This document shows, one piece after another, positions 16,995-25,319 of a stretch of DNA of 64,000 bases (position 1 is its first letter; each line of letters opens with the position of its first letter). Both the position numbers and the translations under genes were made by a program. Source of the DNA: Capnocytophaga sputigena (GTDB lineage: Bacteria; Bacteroidota; Bacteroidia; Flavobacteriales; Flavobacteriaceae). Under the pieces are notes generated by a model, which had not been told where the DNA came from, made no database searches, and worked only from the letters and a program-made list of their open reading frames with translations. Where the stretch lies: assembly GCF_900446695.1 (NCBI RefSeq), contig NZ_UAVP01000011.1, positions 310,001-374,000 of the forward strand, written 5' to 3'.

Positions 16995-18047
16995 ATGGAA
17001 AGAAAACAAGTGCGAAAATATGGTATATTAGCTATTTACATAGCAATCTGGCTCATTTTTCGCAGCTTCCCCTCTGTTACTGAACATATCTACAGTAAAG
17101 GTATCTACCCGTATATAGCTAAAGTGCTTCACTTTCTATTGGGGTGGATACCTTTCTCTATCGGTGATATTTTGTACACTTTGGTTATTATTGGTTTAGT
17201 TATAACAGTGGTAAAACACTTCAAGAAACTATGGACAGAACCTCTAAATACCTTAGATAAAATATTCTCTAAAAGTGTGCGTATAGTCTTTGCTTTTTTC
17301 TTTTTATGGGGCTTCAACTATTTTAGAATACCTTTGGAGGACTCATTAAAAATTTCTAAACAATATAGCGAGGAACAACTACTTAAAGCTACCCAAATAT
17401 GTATAAACAGAGCCAATGCTCTCCATTCACGATTAGCTCCTAATGATAGTACCAAAGTAGATTTTTGGCTTTCTCAAAAGGAAATATACCGCATTGCTAC
17501 TGAAGGCTACCCACTAACAATACAAGGTATTAGTGATTTTAAAGCCATAAAAAGTGTAAAACCTTCTATTTATAGTACTTTGCTCACCTATACGGGATAT
17601 AGTGGATATTTAAATCCATTTACTAATGAAGCACAAGTGAATGGAAAGATGATAGGCTATAGTACTCCTATTACTGCTTGTCACGAAATAGCTCACCAAA
17701 TGGGATATGCTGCTGAAGAAGAAGCTAATTACTTAGGTTATTTAGCTGCAAAAAAAACAAAAAATCCTTATTTTGATTATAGTGCTGAACTATTTGCTCT
17801 CCGTTATTTCCTAAACGAAGTAGCTGTAGTAGCCCCCGCCGAGTATGAAGCTCTTCACTCACAAGTACACAAAGGAATTTTTGAAAATTATAAAGAAGTA
17901 CGTTTGTTTTGGAAACAATATGAAAACAAAGCTGAACCTGTTTTCAAAGCCAGCTATGATGCATTCTTAAAAGCAAACAAACAAAAACAAGGTATCAATA
18001 GTTATGATTTAGTAATAGGATTACTAATACCACATTATAACCATTAA
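16995..18047 (+). CDS. DUF3810 membrane protein with zinc-protease-like motif
   Basis: This 350-residue protein has three N-terminal membrane segments (about 8-25, 45-75 and 95-115). A soluble domain follows, containing TACHEIAHQMGYAAEEEANY, an HExxH zinc-binding pattern with a downstream Glu. It matches DUF3810, a Bacteroidota family of unknown substrate. The architecture suggests a membrane-bound metallopeptidase, but proteolysis is inferred only from the motif. It starts two bases after the DUF2911 stop, so ubiE, porT, DUF2911 and DUF3810 probably form one transcript ending at the hairpin at 18085. Confidence 0.8.
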   Translation: MERKQVRKYGILAIYIAIWLIFRSFPSVTEHIYSKGIYPYIAKVLHFLLGWIPFSIGDILYTLVIIGLVITVVKHFKKLWTEPLNTLDKIFSKSVRIVFAFFFLWGFNYFRIPLEDSLKISKQYSEEQLLKATQICINRANALHSRLAPNDSTKVDFWLSQKEIYRIATEGYPLTIQGISDFKAIKSVKPSIYSTLLTYTGYSGYLNPFTNEAQVNGKMIGYSTPITACHEIAHQMGYAAEEEANYLGYLAAKKTKNPYFDYSAELFALRYFLNEVAVVAPAEYEALHSQVHKGIFENYKEVRLFWKQYENKAEPVFKASYDAFLKANKQKQGINSYDLVIGLLIPHYNH

Positions 18048-18084
18048 GAAGAATTAGAGTTTAGGTATTAGCAAGACAATAGAA

Positions 18085-18124
18085 ACTTTGCTAAAGTCTA
18101 GAACTTTAGCAAAGTCGTTTTTTT
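18085..18124. terminator. intrinsic terminator after the ubiE-DUF3810 operon
   Basis: A perfect 13-bp stem (actttgctaaagt with actttagcaaagt) around a 5-base loop is followed on the plus strand by a run of seven T. It ends the rightward operon and may also act on the convergent thioredoxin-like gene. Confidence 0.88.
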
Positions 18125-18137
18125 ATATTCAATATTA

Positions 18138-18434
18138 TTAAAGAAATTTATTGAGCTCCATTAGTAATATTTCACTATCTTGGAAGCCCTCAGCGCGCCA
18201 AATAAGGCTTAGTTTATTGAAAATAATAACTGTTGGCAAAGCACTTATCTTCAATGCCTTGCTCAATTCAGCATTCTTGTTTACATCTATTTTCACTACC
18301 TTTACACGCTCTCTAAGTACCGAAGCCACTTCGCGTAACACTGCGTTCATATGTAGTGAAACCTCTATACCTTCTGAGTAGAAACAAAGGAGTACTGGGG
18401 TATTTACATTGATGACATCACCAAATTTCTTCAT
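18138..18434 (-). CDS. thioredoxin-fold protein lacking the CxxC active site
   Basis: This 98-residue protein has the thioredoxin fold pattern: NTPVLLCFYSEGIEVSLHMN where the WCGPC loop should be, VKVVKIDVNKNAELSKALKI, and the cis-Pro segment SALPTVIIF. Both redox cysteines are absent (the loop reads Gly-Ile-Glu-Val-Ser), so disulfide exchange is not expected. It could instead be a binding or scaffold protein. The start at 18434 (MKKFGD) is chosen because a -7 box at 18457-18464 overlaps the longer alternative at 18467. It is a single gene divergent from ffh. Confidence 0.8.
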   Translation of the reverse strand: MKKFGDVINVNTPVLLCFYSEGIEVSLHMNAVLREVASVLRERVKVVKIDVNKNAELSKALKISALPTVIIFNKLSLIWRAEGFQDSEILLMELNKFL

Positions 18435-18456
18435 AATTCTGTGTTTAATAATGCGA

Positions 18457-18464
18457 CAAAAGTA
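18457..18464 (-). promoter_or_regulatory. -7 box for the thioredoxin-like gene
   Basis: The minus strand reads TACTTTTG. Its position excludes the ATG at 18467 and supports the ATG at 18434. Confidence 0.6.
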
Positions 18465-18538
18465 CAAAGTTTTTTTGAATTACAAACACATTTTATTTAT
18501 TTTTTATCTCTATACTTTTTAGTTTCCACTTTTTTTTC

Positions 18539-18546
18539 TACCTTTG
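18539..18546 (+). promoter_or_regulatory. -7 box for ffh (decides the start)
   Basis: TACCTTTG is a full -7 match. The apparent TTG start at 18544 lies inside this box, so translation starts at the ATG at 18571. No clear -33 TTG is seen in the T-rich upstream stretch. Confidence 0.6.
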
Positions 18547-18570
18547 CCCAAGTTTTTAAACCAGAAAAAA

Positions 18571-19899
18571 ATGTTTGATAATTTAAGTGATAAATTAGAG
18601 AAAGCCCTACATAATCTAAAGGGACATGGAAAAATTACTGAAATAAATGTAGCTGAAACGCTAAAAGAAGTACGTCGTGCTTTATTAGATGCGGATGTAA
18701 ATTATAAGATAGCCAAAGATTTCACTAACAATGTAAAAGAAAAAGCCTTAGGTCAGCAGGTACTCACCTCCTTACAACCTGGTCAGCTAATGGTGAAAAT
18801 CGTAAAAGACGAACTCACCCAGCTAATGGGAGGCGATGCTGCAGGTATAAACCTATCAGGGAACCCTACTATTATCCTAATGTCAGGATTACAAGGTTCT
18901 GGTAAAACTACTTTCTCAGGAAAATTAGCTAACTACCTCAAAAACAAGAAAAATAAAAAACCTTTGCTCGTTGCTTGCGATGTCTATCGTCCTGCTGCGA
19001 TTGACCAATTACATATCGTTGGTGAACAAGTAGGGGTACCCGTATTCTCCGATAAAGGCAACAGCAACCCCGTAGATATTGCTCAAAAAGGGGTGCAGTA
19101 CGCTAAAGAAAACCACTTAAATGTAGTGATAGTAGATACCGCTGGTCGATTAGCCGTTGATGAGCAAATGATGACCGAAATATCTAATATTCACAAAGCT
19201 CTCAACCCACAAGAAACCCTTTTTGTAGTTGATGCAATGACGGGACAAGACGCCGTGAATACCGCCAAAGCATTCAACGATGTACTCAACTTCGATGGGG
19301 TTATCCTCACCAAACTCGATGGTGACACCCGCGGTGGGGCAGCGATTACTATCAAATCAGTAGTAAATAAACCTATCAAATTTGTAGGTACAGGTGAAAA
19401 AATGGACGCTATTGATGTGTTCTATCCTGAACGTATGGCTGACCGTATCCTCGGAATGGGGGACGTTGTATCATTAGTAGAACGTGCTCAAGAACAGTTT
19501 GATGAGGAACAAGCACGCAAATTGCAAAAGAAAATTGCTAAAAACCAATTTGGCTTCGACGACTTCCTCGAACAAATTCAACAAATCAAACGTATGGGTA
19601 GTATGAAAGACCTCCTCGGTATGCTCCCTGGCGTTGGTAAAGCTGTAAAAGACCTCGATATCAAAGACGATGCCTTCAAACACATCGAAGCTATTATACA
19701 CTCAATGACTCCAAAAGAGCGTAGTACTCCTGCTATTATAGATTTAAGCCGCAAAAAACGCATTGCTAAAGGTAGTGGTCGTGATATTCAAGAAGTAAAC
19801 CAACTGATGAAACAATTTGAGCAAATGAGTAAAATGATGAAAATGATGCAAGGCGGCGGCGGTAGAAAAATGATGCAGATGATGCAAGGTATGAGATAA
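18571..19899 (+). CDS. ffh: signal recognition particle GTPase Ffh
   Basis: This 442-residue SRP54-type GTPase binds signal sequences of nascent membrane proteins together with 4.5S RNA and docks on FtsY. The N domain (MFDNLSDKLEKALHNLKGHG) is followed by the G domain with MSGLQGSGKTTFSGKLANYL, DVYRPAAIDQL, VIVDTAGRLAVDE and LTKLDGDTRGGAAI. The Met-rich M domain ends in QFEQMSKMMKMMQGGGGRKM. Everything expected is intact. A promoter lies at 18539; a small DUF2750-like gene follows after 16 bp. Confidence 0.97.
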   Translation: MFDNLSDKLEKALHNLKGHGKITEINVAETLKEVRRALLDADVNYKIAKDFTNNVKEKALGQQVLTSLQPGQLMVKIVKDELTQLMGGDAAGINLSGNPTIILMSGLQGSGKTTFSGKLANYLKNKKNKKPLLVACDVYRPAAIDQLHIVGEQVGVPVFSDKGNSNPVDIAQKGVQYAKENHLNVVIVDTAGRLAVDEQMMTEISNIHKALNPQETLFVVDAMTGQDAVNTAKAFNDVLNFDGVILTKLDGDTRGGAAITIKSVVNKPIKFVGTGEKMDAIDVFYPERMADRILGMGDVVSLVERAQEQFDEEQARKLQKKIAKNQFGFDDFLEQIQQIKRMGSMKDLLGMLPGVGKAVKDLDIKDDAFKHIEAIIHSMTPKERSTPAIIDLSRKKRIAKGSGRDIQEVNQLMKQFEQMSKMMKMMQGGGGRKMMQMMQGMR

Positions 19900-19915
19900 A
19901 TAAATTAATACAAAT

Positions 19916-20371
19916 ATGTTAAAGAAATTCATTGAAACCGTAGTAAAGAATAAAAAAGTGTTCTACTTAGAGGTAGACGAATCCTTTGCAATGTGTGGCT
20001 CACAAGCTTTCTATATTGAAGAAAGCAAAGAGGCTATTCCTGTAGCTCTCTTTTGGGAAGATGAAAAACAAGCTGCCGCTTGTAAAGCCGACGAATGGGC
20101 TAAAGGAATCGTAAAATCTGCTACTTTAGAAGAGTTTATCGAAATTTGCTTTGGAATGCAAGTAGAAACAATGGCTATTGGTATTGGTTTTAATGCCGAT
20201 TTATCAGGAGGAGAGGAACTTGTACCTGTTGATTTAGTAAAAGCATTGGTATACGAAATCGAAAGAACCAAAACAGCCGTTACTTTTAGCGACTCATTCG
20301 AATCATTAGCCCAAGTAAAACAACTCTTAAATCAAATAGAGCTCGATATCACTGATGAAGAAGCTCTCTAA
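19916..20371 (+). CDS. DUF2750-like protein
   Basis: This is a 151-residue acidic cytoplasmic protein. KKVFYLEVDESFAMCGSQAF, AIPVALFWEDEKQAAACKAD, and LEEFIEICFGMQVETMAIGI resemble the DUF2750 family. In that family an 'in-line display' of a short regulatory-like domain ends in a W/F-rich core. I am fairly, not fully, sure of the assignment. The function of the family is unknown. It sits between ffh (16 bp upstream) and folD (21 bp downstream) and so may be cotranscribed with both. Confidence 0.6.
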   Translation: MLKKFIETVVKNKKVFYLEVDESFAMCGSQAFYIEESKEAIPVALFWEDEKQAAACKADEWAKGIVKSATLEEFIEICFGMQVETMAIGIGFNADLSGGEELVPVDLVKALVYEIERTKTAVTFSDSFESLAQVKQLLNQIELDITDEEAL

Positions 20372-20392
20372 CCTATAAAAACAGAACTCTTA

Positions 20393-21271
20393 ATGACTAT
20401 TTTAGATGGAAAAAAAACTTCTGAAGCTCTTAAACAAGAAATCGCTGAAGAGGTAAAACAACTTAAAAACCAAGGTAAAAAAGTACCTCATTTAGCAGCT
20501 GTATTAGTAGGCGACGATGGTGCAAGCCTCACTTATGTAGGTAGTAAAGTAAAGGCTTGTGAGCAAGTGGGTTTTGCTTCTACTTTGGTAAAACTTCCCG
20601 CTGATATTAGTGAAGAAAAATTACTACAAGAAATTGCAAAGCTAAATGCCAATCCTGAAATCGATGGTTATATTGTGCAATTACCTCTGCCTAAACACAT
20701 CAATGAGCAGAAAATACTTTTAGCCATCGACCCTACAAAAGATGTAGATGGTTTTCATCCTGCTAACTTCGGCAGAATGGCATTGGATATGGAGGCTTTC
20801 ATTCCTGCTACTCCCTTTGGTATTATGGAATTGCTAAAACGCTACAAAGTGCCTACCCAAGGCAAACACGTAGTAGTAGTAGGGCGTTCACACATTGTAG
20901 GTCGTCCTATTAGTATATTACTTAGCCAAAAAGGAGCCCAAGGCAATGCAACAGTTACCCTCACCCACAGTCATACCTCTAACCTCGCTGACCTCACCCG
21001 TCAAGCCGATATTGTGGTGATGGCATTGGGTATTCCAGAATTTCTAAAAGGCGATATGGTAAAAGAAGGCGTAACTGTAATAGATGTAGGAATTACACGC
21101 CTAAAAGACGATAGCATCCCTAAAGGATACCGTATAGTAGGCGATGTAGCTTTCAATGAAGTAAAAGAAAAAGCGAGCTACATTACTCCTGTTCCTGGTG
21201 GTGTAGGACCTATGACTATAGCAATGCTACTGAAAAACACACTATTAGCTTACAAATGGTATAGAAATTGA
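20393..21271 (+). CDS. folD: bifunctional methylenetetrahydrofolate dehydrogenase/cyclohydrolase
   Basis: This 292-residue enzyme interconverts 5,10-methylene-, methenyl- and 10-formyl-tetrahydrofolate, feeding purine and formyl-Met-tRNA synthesis. The motifs are VGDDGASLTYVGSKVKACEQ (catalytic Tyr and Lys), IDGYIVQLPLPKHI, and DPTKDVDGFHPANFGRM. VVVGRSHIVGRPISILLSQK (NADP binding) and the C-terminal YITPVPGGVGPMTIAMLL complete the set. Length and motifs are typical. Confidence 0.97.
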   Translation: MTILDGKKTSEALKQEIAEEVKQLKNQGKKVPHLAAVLVGDDGASLTYVGSKVKACEQVGFASTLVKLPADISEEKLLQEIAKLNANPEIDGYIVQLPLPKHINEQKILLAIDPTKDVDGFHPANFGRMALDMEAFIPATPFGIMELLKRYKVPTQGKHVVVVGRSHIVGRPISILLSQKGAQGNATVTLTHSHTSNLADLTRQADIVVMALGIPEFLKGDMVKEGVTVIDVGITRLKDDSIPKGYRIVGDVAFNEVKEKASYITPVPGGVGPMTIAMLLKNTLLAYKWYRN

Positions 21272-21306
21272 TACTTTAAAGAATAAACATTTAAATTTAG
21301 AATATT

Positions 21307-21633
21307 ATGGCAAAAACAGCAAATGTATTATTAGGTTTGGCAGCAGGTACTGCCATTGGAGTAGGATTAGGCATTCTTTTCGCTCCCGACAAAGGAAAAA
21401 ACACTCGCGAAAAAATTAAAGACTCTGTGAGTGATAAAGCTGATAAACTAAAAGAACAACTTGAACGTTTAACCGATAGTGTAAAAGAAAAATCAGCTGA
21501 GTTTAAAGGTTCTTTAGAAGATAAAGTAGAATCTTTACTTTCTAAATCAAGCTACAAAGCTGAAGATGTGATTACTTTCTTAGAAAAAAAATTAGCTGCT
21601 TTAAAAGAAGCTAACGCTAAACTACAGAAATAA
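21307..21633 (+). CDS. YtxH domain protein
   Basis: This 108-residue protein begins with a Gly-rich membrane segment (LLGLAAGTAIGVGLGILFAP) directly followed by DKGKNTREKIKDSV. A long charged helix follows. This is the YtxH-like (gas-vesicle GvpP-like) pattern. Such small proteins are usually stress-induced and associate with the cell envelope, but their molecular role is not known. It heads a compact trio with a holin-X-like protein (7 bp later) and a DUF6327-like protein. Confidence 0.85.
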   Translation: MAKTANVLLGLAAGTAIGVGLGILFAPDKGKNTREKIKDSVSDKADKLKEQLERLTDSVKEKSAEFKGSLEDKVESLLSKSSYKAEDVITFLEKKLAALKEANAKLQK

Positions 21634-21639
21634 ACACTT

Positions 21640-22008
21640 ATGTCTATCCATTCTATCAAAGAATCTTTTGAGGAAGTTCCTACAAAAGCAAATTCCGCCC
21701 TCGATTCGCAAATCGCTTACTATAAATTATTTATTTTCAGATTCATAGGTAAATCATCCTATGCTCTCATCACTTTTTTTATAGTAGCTTTTGTTAGTTT
21801 GTTGGTATTGTTTTTCTTGTCCTTTGCTATAGCCTATGCAGTAGGCGAAGCATTGGGTAGCAACGCTTTAGGATTTGTTATTGTAGGAGCTTTCTATATA
21901 TTGATTGCTATAATAATATTGGCTTTCCGCAAAAAACTTATTGAAAGACCTCTATTAGAAAAACTCTCCGAAATCTATTTTAAAGTAGAACCCGATGACG
22001 AAGAATAA
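21640..22008 (+). CDS. holin-X (phage_holin_3_6)-like membrane protein
   Basis: This 122-residue protein has two strong membrane helices (about 40-65 and 75-96) in the actinobacterial holin-X/DUF1469 arrangement. An N-terminal amphipathic region (SIHSIKESFEEVPTKANSAL) precedes them and the tail is acidic. The 'holin' name is historical; the usual partners are YtxH-type proteins, as here, and there are no other phage genes nearby. Its last codons overlap the first codons of the next gene by 14 bp, which suggests translational coupling. Confidence 0.75.
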   Translation: MSIHSIKESFEEVPTKANSALDSQIAYYKLFIFRFIGKSSYALITFFIVAFVSLLVLFFLSFAIAYAVGEALGSNALGFVIVGAFYILIAIIILAFRKKLIERPLLEKLSEIYFKVEPDDEE

Positions 22009-22237
22009 AATCTATCGCTCTTTTGAAGAAATCGATAACGACCTAAAAATACTACGTTTAGAAAAGGAAATAGACCGTTTGTCACTCACCCAACAAGTAT
22101 CAGCAGCTACTAAGAGCCTCACTCTTGGAAATCTACTTGCTAATACTTGGTTCTCTTTCTTGACCAACGAAAAAAGATGGCTTAACTTAGCTATTGAATA
22201 CGCCTTGTTTTTCCTTTTTCGTAAAAAACTCAAATAA
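21995..22237 (+). CDS. small conserved protein (DUF6327-like)
   Basis: This 80-residue protein opens with IYRSFEEIDNDLKILRLEKE, matching my memory of the small flavobacterial family DUF6327. The rest is SLTQQVSAATKSLTLGNLLA and a moderately hydrophobic C-terminus (LAIEYALFFLFRKKLK) that may touch the membrane. It overlaps the holin-X-like gene by 14 bp and precedes rodA by 14 bp. The function is unknown; its neighbours suggest an envelope role. Confidence 0.6.
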   Translation: MTKNKIYRSFEEIDNDLKILRLEKEIDRLSLTQQVSAATKSLTLGNLLANTWFSFLTNEKRWLNLAIEYALFFLFRKKLK

Positions 22238-22251
22238 TCTTATAACTATCA

Positions 22252-23541
22252 ATGAAACATAGCCTTATAAAGAATCTCGATTGGATTTCGGTAATATTGT
22301 ATTTATTATTAGTAATGTGCGGGTGGATTGCTATTTTCTCCACTACTTATAGTGACCTAAATGTTACTTCCATTTTCGACATCAATCAGTTTTATGGAAA
22401 ACAGATGCTTTTTATAGGGCTCAGCTTCTTACTGATTACTTTTATTTTGGCTTTAGACCCCAAAATATACTCTAACTTTTCAGTACTCTTCTATCTCATT
22501 GCTATTGTTTTATTAGCGGGGTTATTTATTTTTGGTAAAGAGACCAATGGCGCCAAAGCGTGGTATGCTATAGGCTCTATTACGGTGCAACCCAGTGAAT
22601 TTGCTAAAGTAGCTACGGCACTTGCTTTTTCTCGCTATGTAAGTGATATCCACACTGATATTCGGCGTACTCCCGACCTCTTACGCGCTATTGCCATCAT
22701 TTGTGTACCTGCATTTCTCATCTTGTTACAACCCGATGTAGGGAGTTTATTAGTATTCTTCTCATTAGCATTTGCACTCTTCCGTGAAGGAATGCCTTCT
22801 GCCCTACTTTTCTACCTCTTTTTATCAGGGGTAGTGTTTATCTCTTCACTGAAATTTGGCACTACTTTCACTGTTTTAGCCTCTATTATCAGTATTGGGG
22901 CTTATGGATTTTGGCATAAAAAGAAAACTAACCGAATTCCCTTTCAGAATATTTTTATACTTTCGGTATTGTGCTTGCTAACAGCCTTCGCTACTCACCC
23001 CGTGTATGATAATGTACTGAAACAGCACCACCGCAATCGTCTAAACCTGTGGTTACGCCTCGAAACCGACCCTCAAAAAATTGCAGCTATGAAGCGTGAT
23101 TTTGCTTATAATACCAATATGGCGGAATCGGCGATTACCTCTGGAGGTGCCTTAGGAAAAGGATTCTTGGAAGGCACACGTACTAAAGGAAGTTTTATCC
23201 CTGAACAACACACCGATTATATTTTCACCACCATAGGTGAAGAATGGGGATTTGTTGGTACAGCTACTGTAGTAATACTATTTACCTTCTTACTCTTGCG
23301 ACTCATTGTACTCGCCGAACGACAGAAAACAAAATTCAATAGGGTTTATGGTTATTGTGTAATCTCAATTCTGTTTGTACACTTCTGTATCAATATAGGT
23401 ATGGTAATTAGTTTGATACCTACCATTGGTATTCCGTTGCCTTTCTTTAGTTATGGGGGGTCTGGACTTTGGGCATTTACTATCCTACTTTTTATCTTCT
23501 TACGATTAGATGCTAATCGCTTGAATGATTGGATTCGATAA
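22252..23541 (+). CDS. rodA: rod-shape peptidoglycan polymerase RodA (SEDS family)
   Basis: This 429-residue protein has about ten membrane helices and belongs to the SEDS family of lipid II-polymerising glycosyltransferases. LLVMCGWIAIFSTTYSD opens the protein. GAKAWYAIGSITVQPSEFAK carries the conserved Trp/Gln/Pro/Ser-Glu patch. Later come PEQHTDYIFTTIGEEWGFVG and GMVISLIPTIGIPLPFFSYG followed by SGLW. RodA works with PBP2 in side-wall synthesis; FtsW is the close alternative, but the periplasmic loop and GxPLPFFSYGGSG form favour RodA. It is longer than the E. coli enzyme (370) because of an extra insert near residues 260-290. Confidence 0.92.
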   Translation: MKHSLIKNLDWISVILYLLLVMCGWIAIFSTTYSDLNVTSIFDINQFYGKQMLFIGLSFLLITFILALDPKIYSNFSVLFYLIAIVLLAGLFIFGKETNGAKAWYAIGSITVQPSEFAKVATALAFSRYVSDIHTDIRRTPDLLRAIAIICVPAFLILLQPDVGSLLVFFSLAFALFREGMPSALLFYLFLSGVVFISSLKFGTTFTVLASIISIGAYGFWHKKKTNRIPFQNIFILSVLCLLTAFATHPVYDNVLKQHHRNRLNLWLRLETDPQKIAAMKRDFAYNTNMAESAITSGGALGKGFLEGTRTKGSFIPEQHTDYIFTTIGEEWGFVGTATVVILFTFLLLRLIVLAERQKTKFNRVYGYCVISILFVHFCINIGMVISLIPTIGIPLPFFSYGGSGLWAFTILLFIFLRLDANRLNDWIR

Positions 23542-23560
23542 TAATTACGAATGACAAAAA

Positions 23561-25294
23561 ATGACAAACTCATATAAAGAAAAACTTACAGAAGCCACAA
23601 CACAATACCAAAAACTCAACAAGCAATACAACCAAATGGGGTTGCTACGATTAGCTGATATGCTACTAATTATTGCTCTGGGTTACCAAGTTATCAAAGC
23701 CCCCTCTATACTGATGGGGCTCTTTTGTGCATTAGCTATTATTGTTTTCTTTTTATTGATTGTAAAACATAAAAAGATAAGCGCCCGTCGCACCATTGCT
23801 AAAACCAAAATACGCATCAATGAACAGGAAATTGCTTTTTTAGAAGAATACATTTTCTTCACTGATAATGGTAGCGTTTTTCAGCAAGAAAATCACCCTT
23901 ACGCTTATGATTTAGATATTTTAGGTGAACGCTCGCTCTATCACTACCTCAATCGCACACATACTTTTTTAGGGAGAAAACTATTAGCTGAACGCCTCCT
24001 CTCCCCTACTCCAGAGCGTATTCTCGATACTCAAAAACAAATACAAGCCCTTACCCCCGACCTCACTTGGCGACAAACCTTTACTGCTTATGCCCAACAA
24101 ATAGACGATAGTGAGGAGTTCTATACCAAACTGAGTGCGTGGGCAAAAGCCCCTATTAAACTATTGAGTAATACAATGCGTTATACACTTATAGCCTTAC
24201 CTATACTGCTTGTTGTATGTCTGTTAATAAGTTATGGTTGGGATAACGAACTGCTAAAAACTATAGGAAAACTATTGCTCACTGTCAATTTAGTAACTTT
24301 CTTTAGTTTTATAGGCAAAATAGCTAAGGAAAAATTAGGATTTGAGCGGACTTATACAATGCTTTATGCTTTTAGAGAGTGTATTGCCCAAGTAGAAGCA
24401 CGTTTTCCTGAAAGAAACCAGCAAGCAAGCACTAAAATAGCCCAACTTTCACGTTTGTTAGACGATTTAGACAGCGTAGGCAATATATTAGTATCTATAC
24501 CTCTCAACGCATTTTCTTTCTATCACATACATCGTTACCAACAGCTTTTGCAATGGAAAGCTCGTTATGCAGCCCATATAGAAGAGTGGTTGCAATCGGT
24601 AGGGGAGATTGAAGTGTTATGTAGTTTTGCTAATTTTAGCTATAATCACCCTAATTTTGTATATCCTACTCTTAATAATAAGTACAAAATAGCTTTTGAG
24701 GCGATAGGACACCCTCTTATTCCTTCAGAACAGTGCATTACTAACGATATTATCCTCAATGAGCAGGCTTTTATACTGCTCACAGGCTCTAATATGTCGG
24801 GGAAGAGTACTTTTCTGCGTACTTTGGGAGTGAATATGTTGCTCACTTTGGTAGGTTTGCCCGTTTGTGCGCGTAAAGCCAATGTACACCCTTTGCGATT
24901 GCTCGTTTCTATGCGTCTCGCCGATTCTCTCAGCGATGGCAAATCATATTTCTTTGCCGAAATCAACCGTATACAGCAAATTGTAAAAACTTTAGAAAGC
25001 GAACGTTGCTTTGTACTCTTAGACGAAGTATTGCGCGGCACCAATTCTGAAGATAAACAGCAAGGCACTATCAAAATTGTAGAACGCTTGCTCTCTTTAC
25101 AGGCTTTAGGGGTACTTGCCACTCACGATATAGAAGTGTGTAACCTCAGCGAACAATATCCGCAGCAATTGCAGAATAAGTGTTTTGAATCAATCATTGA
25201 AAATGGGGAACTCACTTTTGATTACAAACTGAGAGATGGGGTGTGCAAAAACAAAAACGCTACCTTCTTGATGAAGAAATTAGGCATTATATAA
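23561..25294 (+). CDS. membrane-anchored MutS-type ATPase (MutS2/MutS-related)
   Basis: This 577-residue protein has two hydrophobic hairpins (about 30-70 and 210-250). Its core and ATPase domains are those of the MutS family: GSNMSGKSTFLRTLGVNML (Walker A, about 410-428), LVSMRLADSLSDGKSYFFAE, and CFVLLDEVLRGTNSEDKQQG (Walker B and signature). ATHDIEVCNL near the end is the switch His. No mismatch-recognition domain (no Phe-x-Glu) is present, so it is not classical MutS, and no Smr domain, so not MutS2. Membrane anchoring of a DNA-processing clamp is unusual, but the type seems common in Bacteroidota. The role is unknown. Confidence 0.85.
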   Translation: MTNSYKEKLTEATTQYQKLNKQYNQMGLLRLADMLLIIALGYQVIKAPSILMGLFCALAIIVFFLLIVKHKKISARRTIAKTKIRINEQEIAFLEEYIFFTDNGSVFQQENHPYAYDLDILGERSLYHYLNRTHTFLGRKLLAERLLSPTPERILDTQKQIQALTPDLTWRQTFTAYAQQIDDSEEFYTKLSAWAKAPIKLLSNTMRYTLIALPILLVVCLLISYGWDNELLKTIGKLLLTVNLVTFFSFIGKIAKEKLGFERTYTMLYAFRECIAQVEARFPERNQQASTKIAQLSRLLDDLDSVGNILVSIPLNAFSFYHIHRYQQLLQWKARYAAHIEEWLQSVGEIEVLCSFANFSYNHPNFVYPTLNNKYKIAFEAIGHPLIPSEQCITNDIILNEQAFILLTGSNMSGKSTFLRTLGVNMLLTLVGLPVCARKANVHPLRLLVSMRLADSLSDGKSYFFAEINRIQQIVKTLESERCFVLLDEVLRGTNSEDKQQGTIKIVERLLSLQALGVLATHDIEVCNLSEQYPQQLQNKCFESIIENGELTFDYKLRDGVCKNKNATFLMKKLGII

Positions 25295-25319
25295 AGAAAT
25301 TACTAAAAAAAGAAAACTT

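Noticed and set aside
21640-22008. Prophage remnant suggested by the holin-like gene
   Set aside because: The holin-X family is chromosomal and usually sits beside YtxH proteins as here; no other phage gene is present.
24646-25122. 158-codon frame antisense to the MutS-like gene
   Set aside because: It is opposite the conserved ATPase domain and has no signs of its own.
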